Under the pieces are notes generated by a model. That model did not search any database and was not told where the DNA came from. It saw nothing but the letters and a program-made list of their open reading frames with translations. This document shows positions 17,881-26,829 of a stretch of DNA of 64,000 bases, in pieces. The position numbers and the translations under genes were made by a program. Positions within the stretch are counted from its first letter, which is position 1. Each line of letters begins with the position of its first letter. Location of the stretch: positions 62,001-126,000 of the forward strand of contig NZ_JAFCKW010000008.1 in assembly GCF_018129965.1 (NCBI RefSeq). Direction: 5' to 3'. The stretch is from Bradyrhizobium diazoefficiens (lineage in GTDB: Bacteria > Pseudomonadota > Alphaproteobacteria > Rhizobiales > Xanthobacteraceae).

Positions 17881-17991
17881 ATGCCCGAGGCAAAAGCGCG
17901 AAGCACGTCTTCGCGCTAGACGTCCTAGATATCCACGTTCTCCGTGCCGCAACGAAAGGCGTGGATGGCCGGGACGAGCCCGGCCATGACG
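17881..17991. repeat. Palindromic intergenic repeat, copy 3
   Basis: Contains CGCGAAGCACGTCTTCGCG as a hairpin and ends in GATGGCCGGG-ACGAG-CCCGGCCAT. It lies between the DUF3775 and quinone oxidoreductase genes, which converge, and may terminate both. Confidence 0.75.
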
Positions 17992-18001
17992 CTGTGGAAG
18001 A

Positions 18002-18991
18002 TCACCGCGCGCAGTCGACGATCACGGTGCCGAGCTTGTCGCCCTTCTCGACGGCCAGATGCGCCTGTGCCGTGTCCGACAGCGCAAACTGCGCGGCGAC
18101 GTTATGGATGCGCGGCCCTGCCGAAAGCCATTTCATGATGTCGGCCTGCGCCGCCGCGAGCAGCGCCGGCGGCAGCGCGAAGAGCACCAGTGCGCGCAAA
18201 TTGATGCATTTTTCCATCATCTCGCGCATCGGGACGACAGGCGCGCGGTTGCCGTTGGTGGCGTAGACCGCGATGGTCGAATTCACCGCCATCAGCTTGA
18301 GCGTGGTCGCGATGTTGCCGCCGAAATCGACATCGACGACGTGGTCCACGCCGCGTCCGCCGGTGAACGCCAGCGCCCTGGCGACGACGTCCTCGTCTTT
18401 GTAATTGACCACGAGATCCGCACCGGCGCGGCGGGCCTGCTCGCCCTTCATCGCCGAACTGACGGTCGCGATCACCTGCGCGCCGCCCCATTTGGCGAGC
18501 TGCACCGCATAGTGCCCGACCGCACCGGCACCACCGGTGACCAGAACGGTCTTGCCGACGATCGGTCCGTCCGCGAACAGCGCGCACCATGCGGTCATCG
18601 CGGGGATTCCGAGCGTTGCGCCTTCCGCAAAGGACAGATTGTCCGGCAGCGGCGTCACCAGATGCTCGGCCAGCGCGATATGTTCGGCCGCCGTGCCGAA
18701 GGCGCGGCCGTTGCGCTGGCCGTTGAACAGCCAGACGCGCTCGCCGATGGTGAAGCGCGTCGCGCCGTCGCCGATCTGGTCGACGAAGCCCGCGCCGTCG
18801 CTGTTCGGGATCACGCGCGGAAAATCCATCGGGCGATAGCTGCCGCCGCGCCGGCCGACATCGGCCGGGTTGACGCCGGAGGCTTCCAGGCGAATGCGAA
18901 CTTCGCCCGGGCCTGCGACCGGCGTCGGCATCTCCCCGTAGGCGAGAACGTCGACCGCCGCTCCCGTTTGCTCGTACCAGACCGCTCTCAT
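18002..18991 (-). CDS. Quinone oxidoreductase-like (zeta-crystallin) dehydrogenase
   Basis: A 329-residue medium-chain dehydrogenase without zinc ligands, in the NADPH:quinone oxidoreductase branch. The opening M-R-A-V-W-Y-E-Q-T-G, the S-G-V-N-P-A-D-V motif and the nucleotide loop T-G-G-A-G-A-V-G-H-Y-A-V are typical. It should reduce quinones or enones with NADPH. Start ATG at 18991 preferred; an in-frame start at 19024 would add 11 residues. Confidence 0.88.
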   Translation of the reverse strand: MRAVWYEQTGAAVDVLAYGEMPTPVAGPGEVRIRLEASGVNPADVGRRGGSYRPMDFPRVIPNSDGAGFVDQIGDGATRFTIGERVWLFNGQRNGRAFGTAAEHIALAEHLVTPLPDNLSFAEGATLGIPAMTAWCALFADGPIVGKTVLVTGGAGAVGHYAVQLAKWGGAQVIATVSSAMKGEQARRAGADLVVNYKDEDVVARALAFTGGRGVDHVVDVDFGGNIATTLKLMAVNSTIAVYATNGNRAPVVPMREMMEKCINLRALVLFALPPALLAAAQADIMKWLSAGPRIHNVAAQFALSDTAQAHLAVEKGDKLGTVIVDCAR

Positions 18992-19045
18992 CAGGGCTTT
19001 TTTCCGAATTGACGTCTTGGGCAAATGGTACGTCGTCGGGAATCC

Positions 19046-19068
19046 ACCTCTCCCCGCTGGGGAGAGGT
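19046..19068. repeat. Perfect palindrome ACCTCTCCCC-GCT-GGGGAGAGGT
   Basis: Ten-base arms around a 3-nt loop between two minus-strand genes. A degenerate relative lies at 5643-5671. Likely a dispersed repeat or transcript-end hairpin; no T-run is seen on the minus strand. Confidence 0.75.
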
Positions 19069-19084
19069 TGAGAGCCTACCGATC

Positions 19085-19867
19085 TCACAACGTGCCGGGG
19101 AAGGCACCGCCGTCGAGCAGGATGTTCTGGCCGGTGATGAAGCCGGCCTTGGCGCCGCACAGGAAGGCGCAGGCATAGCCGAATTCGTCGGGCTGGCCGA
19201 AGCGGCCGGCCGGATTCTGCTTGGCGCGGTCGGCCAGGATCTGCTCCGGCGTCGTGCCGCGCTTTTCGGCCTCGGCCTTCGCGGTGCCGGTCAGGCGATC
19301 CGTCTCGAACGGGCCAGGCAATAGGCCGTTGATGGTGACGTTGTTGATCACGGTCTTGCGCGACAGGCCGGCGATGAAGCCGGTGAGGCCGGCGCGGGCG
19401 CCGTTGGAGAGGCCGAGGATGTCGATCGGCGCCTTCACCGCAGCCGAGGTGATGTTGACGATGCGGCCGAACTTGCGCGCCATCATGCCGTCCACGGTCG
19501 ACTTGATCAGCTCGATCGGCGTCAGCATGTTGGCGTCGATCGCCTTGATCCAGTCGTCGCGCGTCCAGTTGCGGAAATCGCCGGGCGGCGGGCCGCCGGC
19601 ATTGTTGATCAGGATGTCCGGCTCCGGGCAGGCCTTCAGCACCGCCTCGCGCCCCGCGGGCGTCGTGATGTCGCCGACGATCTCGGTGACGGTCACGTCG
19701 GGATAGGCCTTGCGGATGTCATCGGCCGTCTTCTTCAGGGCTTCGGCGCCGCGCGCGGTCAGCGTGACATGAACGCCGGCTTCCGCCAGCGAGATGGCGC
19801 AGGCGCGGCCGAGGCCCTTGCTGGATGCGCAGACGATGGCGCGGCGACCCTTGATCCCAAGATCCAC
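19085..19867 (-). CDS. SDR family protein of the BKR-like type lacking the catalytic tetrad
   Basis: A 260-residue Rossmann protein annotated by family as 3-oxoacyl-ACP-reductase-like. The cofactor loop reads A-S-S-K-G-L-G instead of T-G-x-x-x-G-x-G. N-N-A-G-G is present and the serine of I-T-S-A-A is kept, but the Y-x-x-x-K positions read S-N-G-A-R. Both tyrosine and lysine are thus missing, a known trait of one SDR subgroup. Activity on ketoacyl substrates is doubtful. Start ATG at 19867. No clear partner gene. Confidence 0.85.
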   Translation of the reverse strand: MDLGIKGRRAIVCASSKGLGRACAISLAEAGVHVTLTARGAEALKKTADDIRKAYPDVTVTEIVGDITTPAGREAVLKACPEPDILINNAGGPPPGDFRNWTRDDWIKAIDANMLTPIELIKSTVDGMMARKFGRIVNITSAAVKAPIDILGLSNGARAGLTGFIAGLSRKTVINNVTINGLLPGPFETDRLTGTAKAEAEKRGTTPEQILADRAKQNPAGRFGQPDEFGYACAFLCGAKAGFITGQNILLDGGAFPGTL

Positions 19868-19995
19868 TGTTTCACTCCCGAAAATGGCAGGCAGGTTTTA
19901 GAGGGCCGTACTCTAGCCAATCGTGGCGCCGCTGATAAGGGAGGGGATGGCATCAAAATGCATGCGCGCCCGCGCGGCGATGCAATTGCGCCTCA

Positions 19996-20508
19996 TCAGA
20001 TGCGCCGCTCCTGCTTGAGGCGGTCGATGGCGGCGGCGGCTTCCGGCGGCAGCGTCTTGAATCCCATTTGACCGGCGGCCGAGAACAGCGGCCGCAGACG
20101 CGAGCCGGCGAGGAACGGCGGCTGGCGGTTGGCCGGCACGATCTGGTCGAACACCAGCACCAGCGTGGTGGCGACGAGGCCAACGCGGATGGCGCCGAGC
20201 GCGGCGCCGCCGAGGCGGTCGCCGATCCCGGTCTCGCGGATCGTGTCGTCCAGCAGGAAGCGGCCGATATAACCGAGCAACAGGCCGACGACCAGGAAGA
20301 TGCCGAAGAACCAGATCCAGTTCTGGAGCAGCGCCGCGTTCGGATCGCCGGCGATATGCGGCACGACCATTGGCATCAGCGATACTGCGATGGGGGCGGC
20401 GAGGAGATAAGCGAGGATGGTCATGGCGCTGCGGAGCAGGCCGGTCCGGAAGCCGAACCAGACCGCGATGGCGAGCGCCGCATAGACCGCGAGATCGAAA
20501 CTGTTCAT
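19996..20508 (-). CDS. CvpA family membrane protein
   Basis: A 170-residue membrane protein with four hydrophobic helices (about residues 5-22, 27-45, 65-85 and 103-122), matching CvpA. The family is needed for colicin V export in E. coli and affects envelope homeostasis. The G-x-x-x-G rich first helix (V-W-F-G-F-R-T-G-L) and the G-G-A-A-L-G-A-I-R-V-G-L segment are characteristic. The usual partner purF is not adjacent. Start ATG at 20508. Confidence 0.88.
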   Translation of the reverse strand: MNSFDLAVYAALAIAVWFGFRTGLLRSAMTILAYLLAAPIAVSLMPMVVPHIAGDPNAALLQNWIWFFGIFLVVGLLLGYIGRFLLDDTIRETGIGDRLGGAALGAIRVGLVATTLVLVFDQIVPANRQPPFLAGSRLRPLFSAAGQMGFKTLPPEAAAAIDRLKQERRI

Positions 20509-20660
20509 GAGCCAGAGCCTGCCATGGAACGAATGAACGCCCCATCGATCATTCCGGTTTCAGATCGTTAAAATCGTCTGTATGGATGGCTGCCACGCGC
20601 GAGGGATTGCGCCAAAGGGAACGTGAAGTAAAACGTCAAGGAAGCGTTAAGGAAAGCGTC

Positions 20661-21422
20661 ATGTCAGAGCTGTTCGACGTCAGTCAGGAAACCATCCTCG
20701 TCACCGGCGCGAGCCAGGGATTGGGGCGGCAGTTCGCCCGGGTTCTGGCCGGGCATGGCGCGGCGGTCGTGCTTGCGGCGCGGCAAACCGACAAGTTGAC
20801 GAATCTGGAACAGGAAATCCGCGCCAAGGGCGGCCGCGCCGCCGCGGTCGCGCTCGACGTCACCGACATCGCGTCGATCGCGAAGGCGGTCGATGCGGCG
20901 GAGGCCGCGCTCGGTCCGGTCACCGTGCTGATCAACAATGCCGGCATCGCCATCGAGAAGCTCGCGACCGAGCAGACCGAATCCGACTGGGATGCGGTGA
21001 TCGGCGCCAACCTCAAGGGCGCCTATTTCCTCGCGACCGAGATCGCGCGCCGCATGATCGCGCGCAAGCAGGAGGGCAACATCGTCAACATCGCCTCCGT
21101 GCTCGGCACCGGCGTGTTGAAGGCAGTGTCGCCCTACGCGATCTCCAAGGCCGGCATCATCCAGGCGACCAAGGCGATGGCGCTGGAACTCGCAGGCCAG
21201 AACATCCGCATCAACGCGCTCGCGCCCGGCTACATCGACACCGAAATGAACCATGCGTTCTGGTCGACGCCATCAGGCGAACGGCTGGCCAAACGCATCC
21301 CCCAGCGCCGCGTCGGCGCCGAATCCGATCTCGACGGCGCCATCCTGCTGCTGGCCTCGAAGGCGTCGCGCTACATGACCGGAAGCGTCGTCACCGTCGA
21401 TGGCGGGTTTCTGCTGAATTGA
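20661..21422 (+). CDS. SDR family oxidoreductase (classical, intact active site)
   Basis: A 253-residue classical short-chain dehydrogenase. T-G-A-S-Q-G-L-G-R binds the cofactor near residue 15, N-N-A-G follows near 90, the active serine is in I-A-S-V-L-G-T, and S-P-Y-A-I-S-K gives the intact Y-x-x-x-K. V-D-G-G-F-L closes the protein. Substrate unknown; 3-oxoacyl or secondary alcohol reduction likely. Start ATG at 20661 with AAGGAAAG upstream. It is divergent from CvpA. Confidence 0.9.
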   Translation: MSELFDVSQETILVTGASQGLGRQFARVLAGHGAAVVLAARQTDKLTNLEQEIRAKGGRAAAVALDVTDIASIAKAVDAAEAALGPVTVLINNAGIAIEKLATEQTESDWDAVIGANLKGAYFLATEIARRMIARKQEGNIVNIASVLGTGVLKAVSPYAISKAGIIQATKAMALELAGQNIRINALAPGYIDTEMNHAFWSTPSGERLAKRIPQRRVGAESDLDGAILLLASKASRYMTGSVVTVDGGFLLN

Positions 21423-21430
21423 GCTCCACT

Positions 21431-21573
21431 GTCGTCCCGGACAAGCGCAGCGAAGCGGAGCGCCGATCCGGGACCCATAATCACAGGAAGATGTTTGACG
21501 AAGACTCGGAGTTAGCAACTTCGCGCCAAACCAATCCCTCTGGTTATGGATCCCCGCGTTCTCGGGGATGACA
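21431..21573. repeat. Palindromic intergenic repeat, copy 4
   Basis: GTCGTCCCGGACAAGCGCAG with GATCCGGGACCCATAA at the left, and GGTTATGGATCCCCGCGTTC then CTCGGGGATGACAA at the right. It separates the convergent dehydrogenase and GMC oxidoreductase genes. Confidence 0.8.
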
Positions 21574-21588
21574 ATGGATAGCTTCACC

Positions 21589-23181
21589 CTACCGCATCTC
21601 CGCCCGGATCATGTCCGCCGCCTTCTCGCCGATCATGATGGTCGGCGCGTTGGTGTTGCCGCCGATCAGTGTCGGCATGATCGCAGCGTCGACCACGCGC
21701 AGGCCTTCCACGCCGTACACCTTCAGCTTCGGATCGACCACGGCCATTGCGTCCGTCCCCATCTTGCAGGTGCCGACGGGGTGATAGACGGTGTCGACGC
21801 GGTTGCGCAGCACGGCGCGGATATCGTCGTCGGTGCGTACGTTCGCGGTGAACATGTCCTTCTTCTGCAAGGCGCGCATCGCCGGCGTCTCCATCAGCCG
21901 CCGCGTGGTCTTGAAGCCCGCGACCATCGTCTCCAGATCGTCCTCTTCGCCCAGAAAATTCGGATCGATCACGGGGGCAGCGAGCGGATCGGCGCTTTTC
22001 AGCCCGACGCTGCCGCGGCTCTTCGGCCTGAGCAGGCAGACATGACATGAGAAACCGGCCTCCTTGTGCTTCTTGCGGCCGTGGTCGTCGAGCATCGCGA
22101 TGATGAAGTGTAATTGGATGTCGGGCACGTCGAGATGGGGCTGCGTTTTCAGGAAGCCGCCGCACTCGGCGAAATTCGTAGTCATCAGGCCGCGCCGCTC
22201 TTTGCGGTAGCGCTGGATGGCGCGGAGCAGCGATGGCAGCCGGCCGAGTGACGCGTGCACGAAGTGCGGATAGTCCGAGGCGTAGACGAACACGAAATCC
22301 GGATGGTCCTGCAGATTGCGCCCGACTCCCGGCAGATGATGCGCGACGCCGATGCCGTGCGCGCCCAGCGCCTCGCCATCGCCGATGCCCGACAGCATGA
22401 GCAGTTGCGGCGACTGGAAGGCGCCGGCGGCGAGGATCACCTCGCGGCGGGCGCGCAGCTGCCTGGTCTGCTGGCCTTGCACATATTCGACGCCGACCGC
22501 GCGGGCGCCCTCGAACAGGATTTTCGTCGCATGCGCGCCGGTCTCGACGCGCAGATTGGCGCGCTTGTCCATGTGGGGATCGAGATAGGCGCGCGCCGCG
22601 CTCCATCGCTCGCCATTGTGCTGCGTCACCTGGTAGCTGCCGAGCCCTTCGTGGTCCTCTTCATTGAAGTCCTCGCGGATGCGGAATTGCGCCTCGCGCG
22701 CGGCCTGATGGAAGACCTCATGGATCGGATTGTCAGACCGCAGCCTGTTGACATGCAGCGGGCCGCCCTTGCCATGATAGTCGCCGTCGAAATCCGTATT
22801 GTTCTCCGATCGCCGGAAATAGGGCAGCACGTCGGCATAGGACCAGCCGGCATTGCCGAGCGCGGCCCAGTGGTCGTAGTCCCATTTGTGGCCGCGGATA
22901 TAGACCATGGCGTTGATCGCCGAGGAGCCGCCGAGGCCCTTGCCGCGCGGTTGATAGCCGATGCGGCCGTTCAGTCCCTTTTGCGGCACGGTCTCGAAGG
23001 CCCAGTTGGCCGCCTTGTAGGGTAACGCGAGCCCGAACGGCGTGGTGATCCGCCAGCTGTCGTTGCGTCCGCCGGCATCGAGCAGCGCCACGGATGTCCC
23101 GGCATCCTCCGACAGTCGCCCGGCAACGGCGCAGCCGCCCGAGCCCGCGCCCACGACGACGAAATCGAATGTGTCAGTCAC
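21589..23181 (-). CDS. GMC family oxidoreductase (choline dehydrogenase-like)
   Basis: A 530-residue FAD enzyme. The N-terminal FAD loop is V-V-V-G-A-G-S-G-G-C near residue 8, followed by K-G-L-G-G-S-S-A-I-N-A-M-V-Y-I-R-G. The C-terminal catalytic region has H-P-V-G-T-C-K-M-G and G-G-N-T-N-A-P-T, giving the His and Asn of the active site. It oxidises an alcohol to an aldehyde, and the adjoining aldehyde dehydrogenase would take the product further. Start chosen at the GTG at 23181, preceded by AGGGGGAAACAC; the ATG at 23220 lies inside a palindromic repeat and is unlikely. Confidence 0.9.
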   Translation of the reverse strand: MTDTFDFVVVGAGSGGCAVAGRLSEDAGTSVALLDAGGRNDSWRITTPFGLALPYKAANWAFETVPQKGLNGRIGYQPRGKGLGGSSAINAMVYIRGHKWDYDHWAALGNAGWSYADVLPYFRRSENNTDFDGDYHGKGGPLHVNRLRSDNPIHEVFHQAAREAQFRIREDFNEEDHEGLGSYQVTQHNGERWSAARAYLDPHMDKRANLRVETGAHATKILFEGARAVGVEYVQGQQTRQLRARREVILAAGAFQSPQLLMLSGIGDGEALGAHGIGVAHHLPGVGRNLQDHPDFVFVYASDYPHFVHASLGRLPSLLRAIQRYRKERRGLMTTNFAECGGFLKTQPHLDVPDIQLHFIIAMLDDHGRKKHKEAGFSCHVCLLRPKSRGSVGLKSADPLAAPVIDPNFLGEEDDLETMVAGFKTTRRLMETPAMRALQKKDMFTANVRTDDDIRAVLRNRVDTVYHPVGTCKMGTDAMAVVDPKLKVYGVEGLRVVDAAIMPTLIGGNTNAPTIMIGEKAADMIRAEMR

Positions 23182-23217
23182 GTGTGTTTCCCCCTGCGAG
23201 TCTTTTTGTTTGATCGT

Positions 23218-23290
23218 CATTCCGGGGCGATGCGCAGCATCGAACCCGGAATCTCGAGGTTCCGGGCTCGCTTCGCGTCCCGGAACGACG
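23218..23290. repeat. Palindromic intergenic repeat, copy 5
   Basis: Begins TCATTCCGGGGCGATGCGCAG and ends GTCCCGGAACGACGG, with AACCCGGAATCTCGAGGTTCCGGG inside. Third clear member of the TCATTCCGGGGCGA group. Confidence 0.85.
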
Positions 23291-23295
23291 GCCCC

Positions 23296-24759
23296 TTACG
23301 ACATGAACCGCATCAGCTTCTCCAGCCGCGCGATCTTGCCGCCATAGGGCGGGTAGAGGTCGGCGAGGCGGTTGAATGTCGAGCGGTAGAACACCGGCTT
23401 CAGCTTGCTAAAGGTGCGAAAGCCCCATTCGCCGTGATAGGCGCCGGTGCCGGAGGCGCCGACGCCGCCCATCGGCTGGTTGGCTTGCGCAAAGTGGAAC
23501 AGGCAGTCGTTGACGGTGGCGCCGCCGGAGACTGTGCGTGCCAGCACCTCGTCGCGCGCGGCATCGTCCTTGCCGAACCAGTACAGCGCCAGCGGCCGGT
23601 CGCGGGCGTTGACGAAGGCGATCGCCTCCGCGGGCGAGCGGGTGCCGAGCACCGGCAGCACGGGGCCGAAGATCTCCTCCTGCATCACCGCCATGTCGGC
23701 GGTGGCACCCACGATCAGCGTCGGCGGGAATTTGCGGTGCGCCTTCCAGTTGGGATCGCGCGCCTGCGCCGGCTGCAGGATCCTGGCGCCGCGCTGCGCG
23801 GCATCGGCGACGAGGCCTTCCAGCCGCGCGTAATGCCGGTCGGAAATGATCGCGGTGTAGTCCTTGTTGGCGGGATCGGTGCCGAACATGCGCCGCATCT
23901 GCGCGCGCACCTTCTCGGCGAAGGCCTGTAGCGAGGCCTCCGGCACCAGCACGTAATCCGGCGCGATGCAGGTCTGTCCGGCATTGAGCAGCTTGCCATA
24001 GGCGATGCGCTCGGCCGCCTCATCGAGATCGGCGGAGGCATCGATGATTGCCGGCGACTTGCCGCCGAGTTCGAGCGTGACGGGCGTCAGATTCCGCCCC
24101 GCGGCCTCCGCGACCAGCCGCCCGACCCGCGTCGAGCCGGTGAAGACGAGATGATCGAACGGCAGCGACGCAAACGCCTTGGCGATCTCGTCCTCGACCC
24201 CGGTGACAAGCAGCTCGGTCGCGTCGAACCGCGCGGCGACCGTCTCCCTCAGCAGGCCGGCGAAGCGCGGCGCGAGTTCGCTCGGCTTGATGATGACACG
24301 GTTGCCGGCGGCGATCGCGCCGATCGCGGGCGCCAGCGTCAGCTGCAGCGGATAATTCCAGGGCGCGATGATGCCGACCACGCCGAGCGGCTGCGGGATC
24401 AGCCGGTTGCGCGCGGGCAGGAATTGCAGCGCGGTGGCGATGCGCTGCGGCGCCATCCAGCTCTTCAGGTGCTTGGTCGCATGCCTGATCTCGCCATAGA
24501 CCATCATGGCCTCGGCGATGGTGGTCTCGACCGCGCAGCGGTGGCCGAAATCGGCCGAGATCGCCTGCCGGAAGCGCTCCTCGTTGTCGGCGACCACGGC
24601 GCGCAGCCGCGCCAGCCGGTCTAGCCGACCGGAAAGGTCAGGCGCGGGCTCGGTCCGCGACCTCGTGACCATGGCCTGGAAACCATCCTCCAGAGCGCCC
24701 ATAAGGACGCTTCTCGGGGACCGGTCCAAGACGTTCGGCACGGCGTTGCTGCCTGGCAT
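23296..24759 (-). CDS. Aldehyde dehydrogenase (coniferyl aldehyde dehydrogenase-like)
   Basis: A 487-residue aldehyde dehydrogenase of the short CalB-like group with a hydrophobic tail. The cofactor site is in I-I-A-P-W-N-Y-P-L and K-P-S-E, the catalytic Glu in L-E-L-G-G-K-S-P, and the catalytic Cys in N-A-G-Q-T-C-I-A-P. It oxidises an aldehyde to the acid with NAD(P). The GMC alcohol oxidase behind it on the same strand points to a two-step alcohol to acid route. Start ATG at 24759 with AAGGGAAAAC upstream; an in-frame start at 24816 would add 19 residues. Confidence 0.9.
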   Translation of the reverse strand: MPGSNAVPNVLDRSPRSVLMGALEDGFQAMVTRSRTEPAPDLSGRLDRLARLRAVVADNEERFRQAISADFGHRCAVETTIAEAMMVYGEIRHATKHLKSWMAPQRIATALQFLPARNRLIPQPLGVVGIIAPWNYPLQLTLAPAIGAIAAGNRVIIKPSELAPRFAGLLRETVAARFDATELLVTGVEDEIAKAFASLPFDHLVFTGSTRVGRLVAEAAGRNLTPVTLELGGKSPAIIDASADLDEAAERIAYGKLLNAGQTCIAPDYVLVPEASLQAFAEKVRAQMRRMFGTDPANKDYTAIISDRHYARLEGLVADAAQRGARILQPAQARDPNWKAHRKFPPTLIVGATADMAVMQEEIFGPVLPVLGTRSPAEAIAFVNARDRPLALYWFGKDDAARDEVLARTVSGGATVNDCLFHFAQANQPMGGVGASGTGAYHGEWGFRTFSKLKPVFYRSTFNRLADLYPPYGGKIARLEKLMRFMS

Positions 24760-25052
24760 GGCGTTTTCCCTTTGCTTTTGTTGCCGCAAGCTGGCCCTTT
24801 GCGGAACTTCTGGCAAGAGCGCGCCAAACCGGCCGGAATTCGGCCCCTCGCCCTGTCATAAAGTCGAAAAAAACGTCATCTCAGCCCTTTCCAAAGCCAG
24901 TCCGGGTTGGTACATACCCCCCGCACCCAATGGGCTCTGCCCGGGGTTGCCTTCCAAGGAAGCCTTTGGGACGGAGCGAGCAAGCCACGCGAACAGCGTC
25001 GGCCCTTCATCCATCGTCCCCGGCATTTCGCGAAGGCAAGGCAATGGTTTAA
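24760..25052. other. Non-coding stretch before the initiator tRNA
   Basis: About 290 bp between the aldehyde dehydrogenase start and the tRNA. It should hold the promoters of both. I see no gene, strong hairpin or repeat in it. Confidence 0.5.
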
Positions 25053-25129
<77 letters not shown>

Positions 25130-25153
25130 AATTTCAAATTAAAATCAAAAAGA

Positions 25154-25178
25154 TAGGCCGCCGCAAGGCGGCCTTTCT
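25154..25178 (+). terminator. Rho-independent terminator after the tRNA
   Basis: GGCCGCC-GCAA-GGCGGCC followed by TTTCT, 27 nt behind the tRNA end. Should end the tRNA transcript before the integrase. Confidence 0.85.
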
Positions 25179-25189
25179 GCTTTCAAAAC

Positions 25190-25224
25190 CCCTAGTGCAG
25201 ACCTAGGGCAGTTTGACGCCCTAG
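25190..25224. promoter_or_regulatory. Three CCCTAG sites, possible integrase or excisionase arm sites
   Basis: CCCTAG at 25190-25195, its complement at 25203-25208, and CCCTAG again at 25219-25224. The last two form the inverted repeat CTAGGGC-AGTTTGAC-GCCCTAG. They lie between the attachment site and the integrase, where arm-type binding sites or an integrase operator are expected. The role is inferred from position only. Confidence 0.5.
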
Positions 25225-25298
25225 AAGAAACCTGATAGTCTATGGTCAATAAGGCCCTTCAACCCCTTTTTGCGCGTCGAATCGCGGAGGAGGTTCCC

Positions 25299-26615
25299 GT
25301 GCCGACCATCGATCTCTTGGGTGGAAAGCTTCAGCTCTACCAGCGCGGCAGCAGCCGGTTTTGGCAGGCTCGCGCCTCCGTTGGCGCGAAACAGCGTCAA
25401 TTCAGCACCAAGCAGGAATCCTTCGAGCAGGCTTCGAAAGTCGCCGAGGACTGGTACCTCACCCTCGCGGCCAAGCAGCGCGTTGGAGCGCTTGATTCCG
25501 GCCCTACCTTCAAAAAGGCGGCCGACCAGTTTCTCAAGGAATACGCGGTCATCACCGAGGGCGAGCGGAGCGGTAAATGGACCGAGAGCCACGCCATACG
25601 CCTTCGGATTCATCTGGTGCCCTTTTTCGGACCTCTCCCCCTCAACAAGGTCTCCCCCGGCAAAGTGCAGGAATACCGGGTCCATCGGATGACTTCGTTT
25701 CAGGAGCCGAACCCCCTCTCCAAAAGCAAGCACAAGCCGAGGACCAAGCCTCCGGCGCGCAGCACCCTCCACGATGAAATCGTGACGCTGCGTATGGTCC
25801 TGAAAACCGCTATCCGGCACGGGTGGCTGGAATATCTGCCGGACCTTTCTCCCCCTTACAAAAGCCAGGGCAAGATCACGCACCGGCCCTGGTTCAGCCC
25901 CGAGGAATACAAGCAGCTTTACGAGGCGGCGCGTGCCTACGCCAGGGAGCCCGCGCGCAGTCACTACAAATGGAATGCCGAGCAGGTTTACGACTTCATC
26001 TTGTTCATGGCGAACACAGGGCTACGCCCTGACGAAGCCTTCAACCTTCAGCACCGCGACGTGACGATCGCGACCGACGACGGCACCAACAGTGAGATTC
26101 TGGAAATCGAGGTTCGCGGCAAGCGCGGCGTCGGACATTGCAAGAGCATGCCGAGCGCCGTTCGCGTCTATCAACGTATCAAAGCCCGCCCTAAACCGGT
26201 CCAAGCCGAGAGCCGCCGGGCCAAACAGCAACGGCGCAAGGAAGGGGGGGAAGCACCACCGCCGCCAGTGGTCGAATACCCCAAGCCGACCGACCTGCTC
26301 TTTCCCGGCAATCACATCAAGCTGTTTAATAGCCTACTGGATCGCATCGGCCTCAAGCTCGACCGTGATGGAAAACCCAGAACAGCCTACAGCCTTCGTC
26401 ACACTTACATCTGTATGCGATTGATGGAGGGGGCAGATATTTATCAAATCGCCAAGAACTGCCGCACCAGCGTTGAAATGATAGAAAAGCACTATGCAAT
26501 TCATCTGAAGAATACGTTGGACGCCTCGGCAATCAACGTCCTAAAGCCGAAAGCAAAAGCGAAGAAGGTTCTGGCGACGATCAGTCGCGCCGCGCACGAA
26601 TTGGATGATCTTTGA
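25299..26615 (+). CDS. Tyrosine-type integrase of the island
   Basis: A 438-residue integrase from the GTG at 25299, which has GGAGGAGG 5 nt upstream; an ATG at 25242 would add 19 residues but lacks a ribosome site. N-terminal arm-binding part at about 1-60, core-binding domain to about 190, catalytic part after that. Catalytic residues: Arg in N-T-G-L-R-P-D-E, the S-L-R-H-T-Y box with the second Arg, and Tyr in K-H-Y-A-I-H. The first His of H-x-x-R is Tyr and the usual G-H box reads N-C-R-T-S, as in some divergent proteobacterial phage-type integrases. It faces away from the tRNA and should integrate and excise the island at it. Confidence 0.93.
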   Translation: MPTIDLLGGKLQLYQRGSSRFWQARASVGAKQRQFSTKQESFEQASKVAEDWYLTLAAKQRVGALDSGPTFKKAADQFLKEYAVITEGERSGKWTESHAIRLRIHLVPFFGPLPLNKVSPGKVQEYRVHRMTSFQEPNPLSKSKHKPRTKPPARSTLHDEIVTLRMVLKTAIRHGWLEYLPDLSPPYKSQGKITHRPWFSPEEYKQLYEAARAYAREPARSHYKWNAEQVYDFILFMANTGLRPDEAFNLQHRDVTIATDDGTNSEILEIEVRGKRGVGHCKSMPSAVRVYQRIKARPKPVQAESRRAKQQRRKEGGEAPPPPVVEYPKPTDLLFPGNHIKLFNSLLDRIGLKLDRDGKPRTAYSLRHTYICMRLMEGADIYQIAKNCRTSVEMIEKHYAIHLKNTLDASAINVLKPKAKAKKVLATISRAAHELDDL

Positions 26616-26641
26616 AATCCGAACCGCTTGCCGGCGAGGCA

Positions 26642-26668
26642 GGCGCACCCCTTGCGGGTGCGCCTCTT
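26642..26668 (+). terminator. Rho-independent terminator after the integrase
   Basis: GGCGCACCC-CTTGC-GGGTGCGCC then TCTT, 26 nt behind the integrase stop. The rest of the 26616-26829 gap holds a few G/C-rich inverted stretches and no gene. Confidence 0.8.
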
Positions 26669-26829
26669 GGGGCTTGGCCCCCTCTTCACGGCCTTGGGCC
26701 GCCTTTGTCTGCCCCATTCAAGCGCACAGCTAGTCTTTGGCAGGATTATTGTTGGTCATCGATAGCGATTGAAAGAGAGCAGCTCGGTCGAACCGACCGC
26801 AGATAGTACGAAGCAGATGAAAGCGTAAA

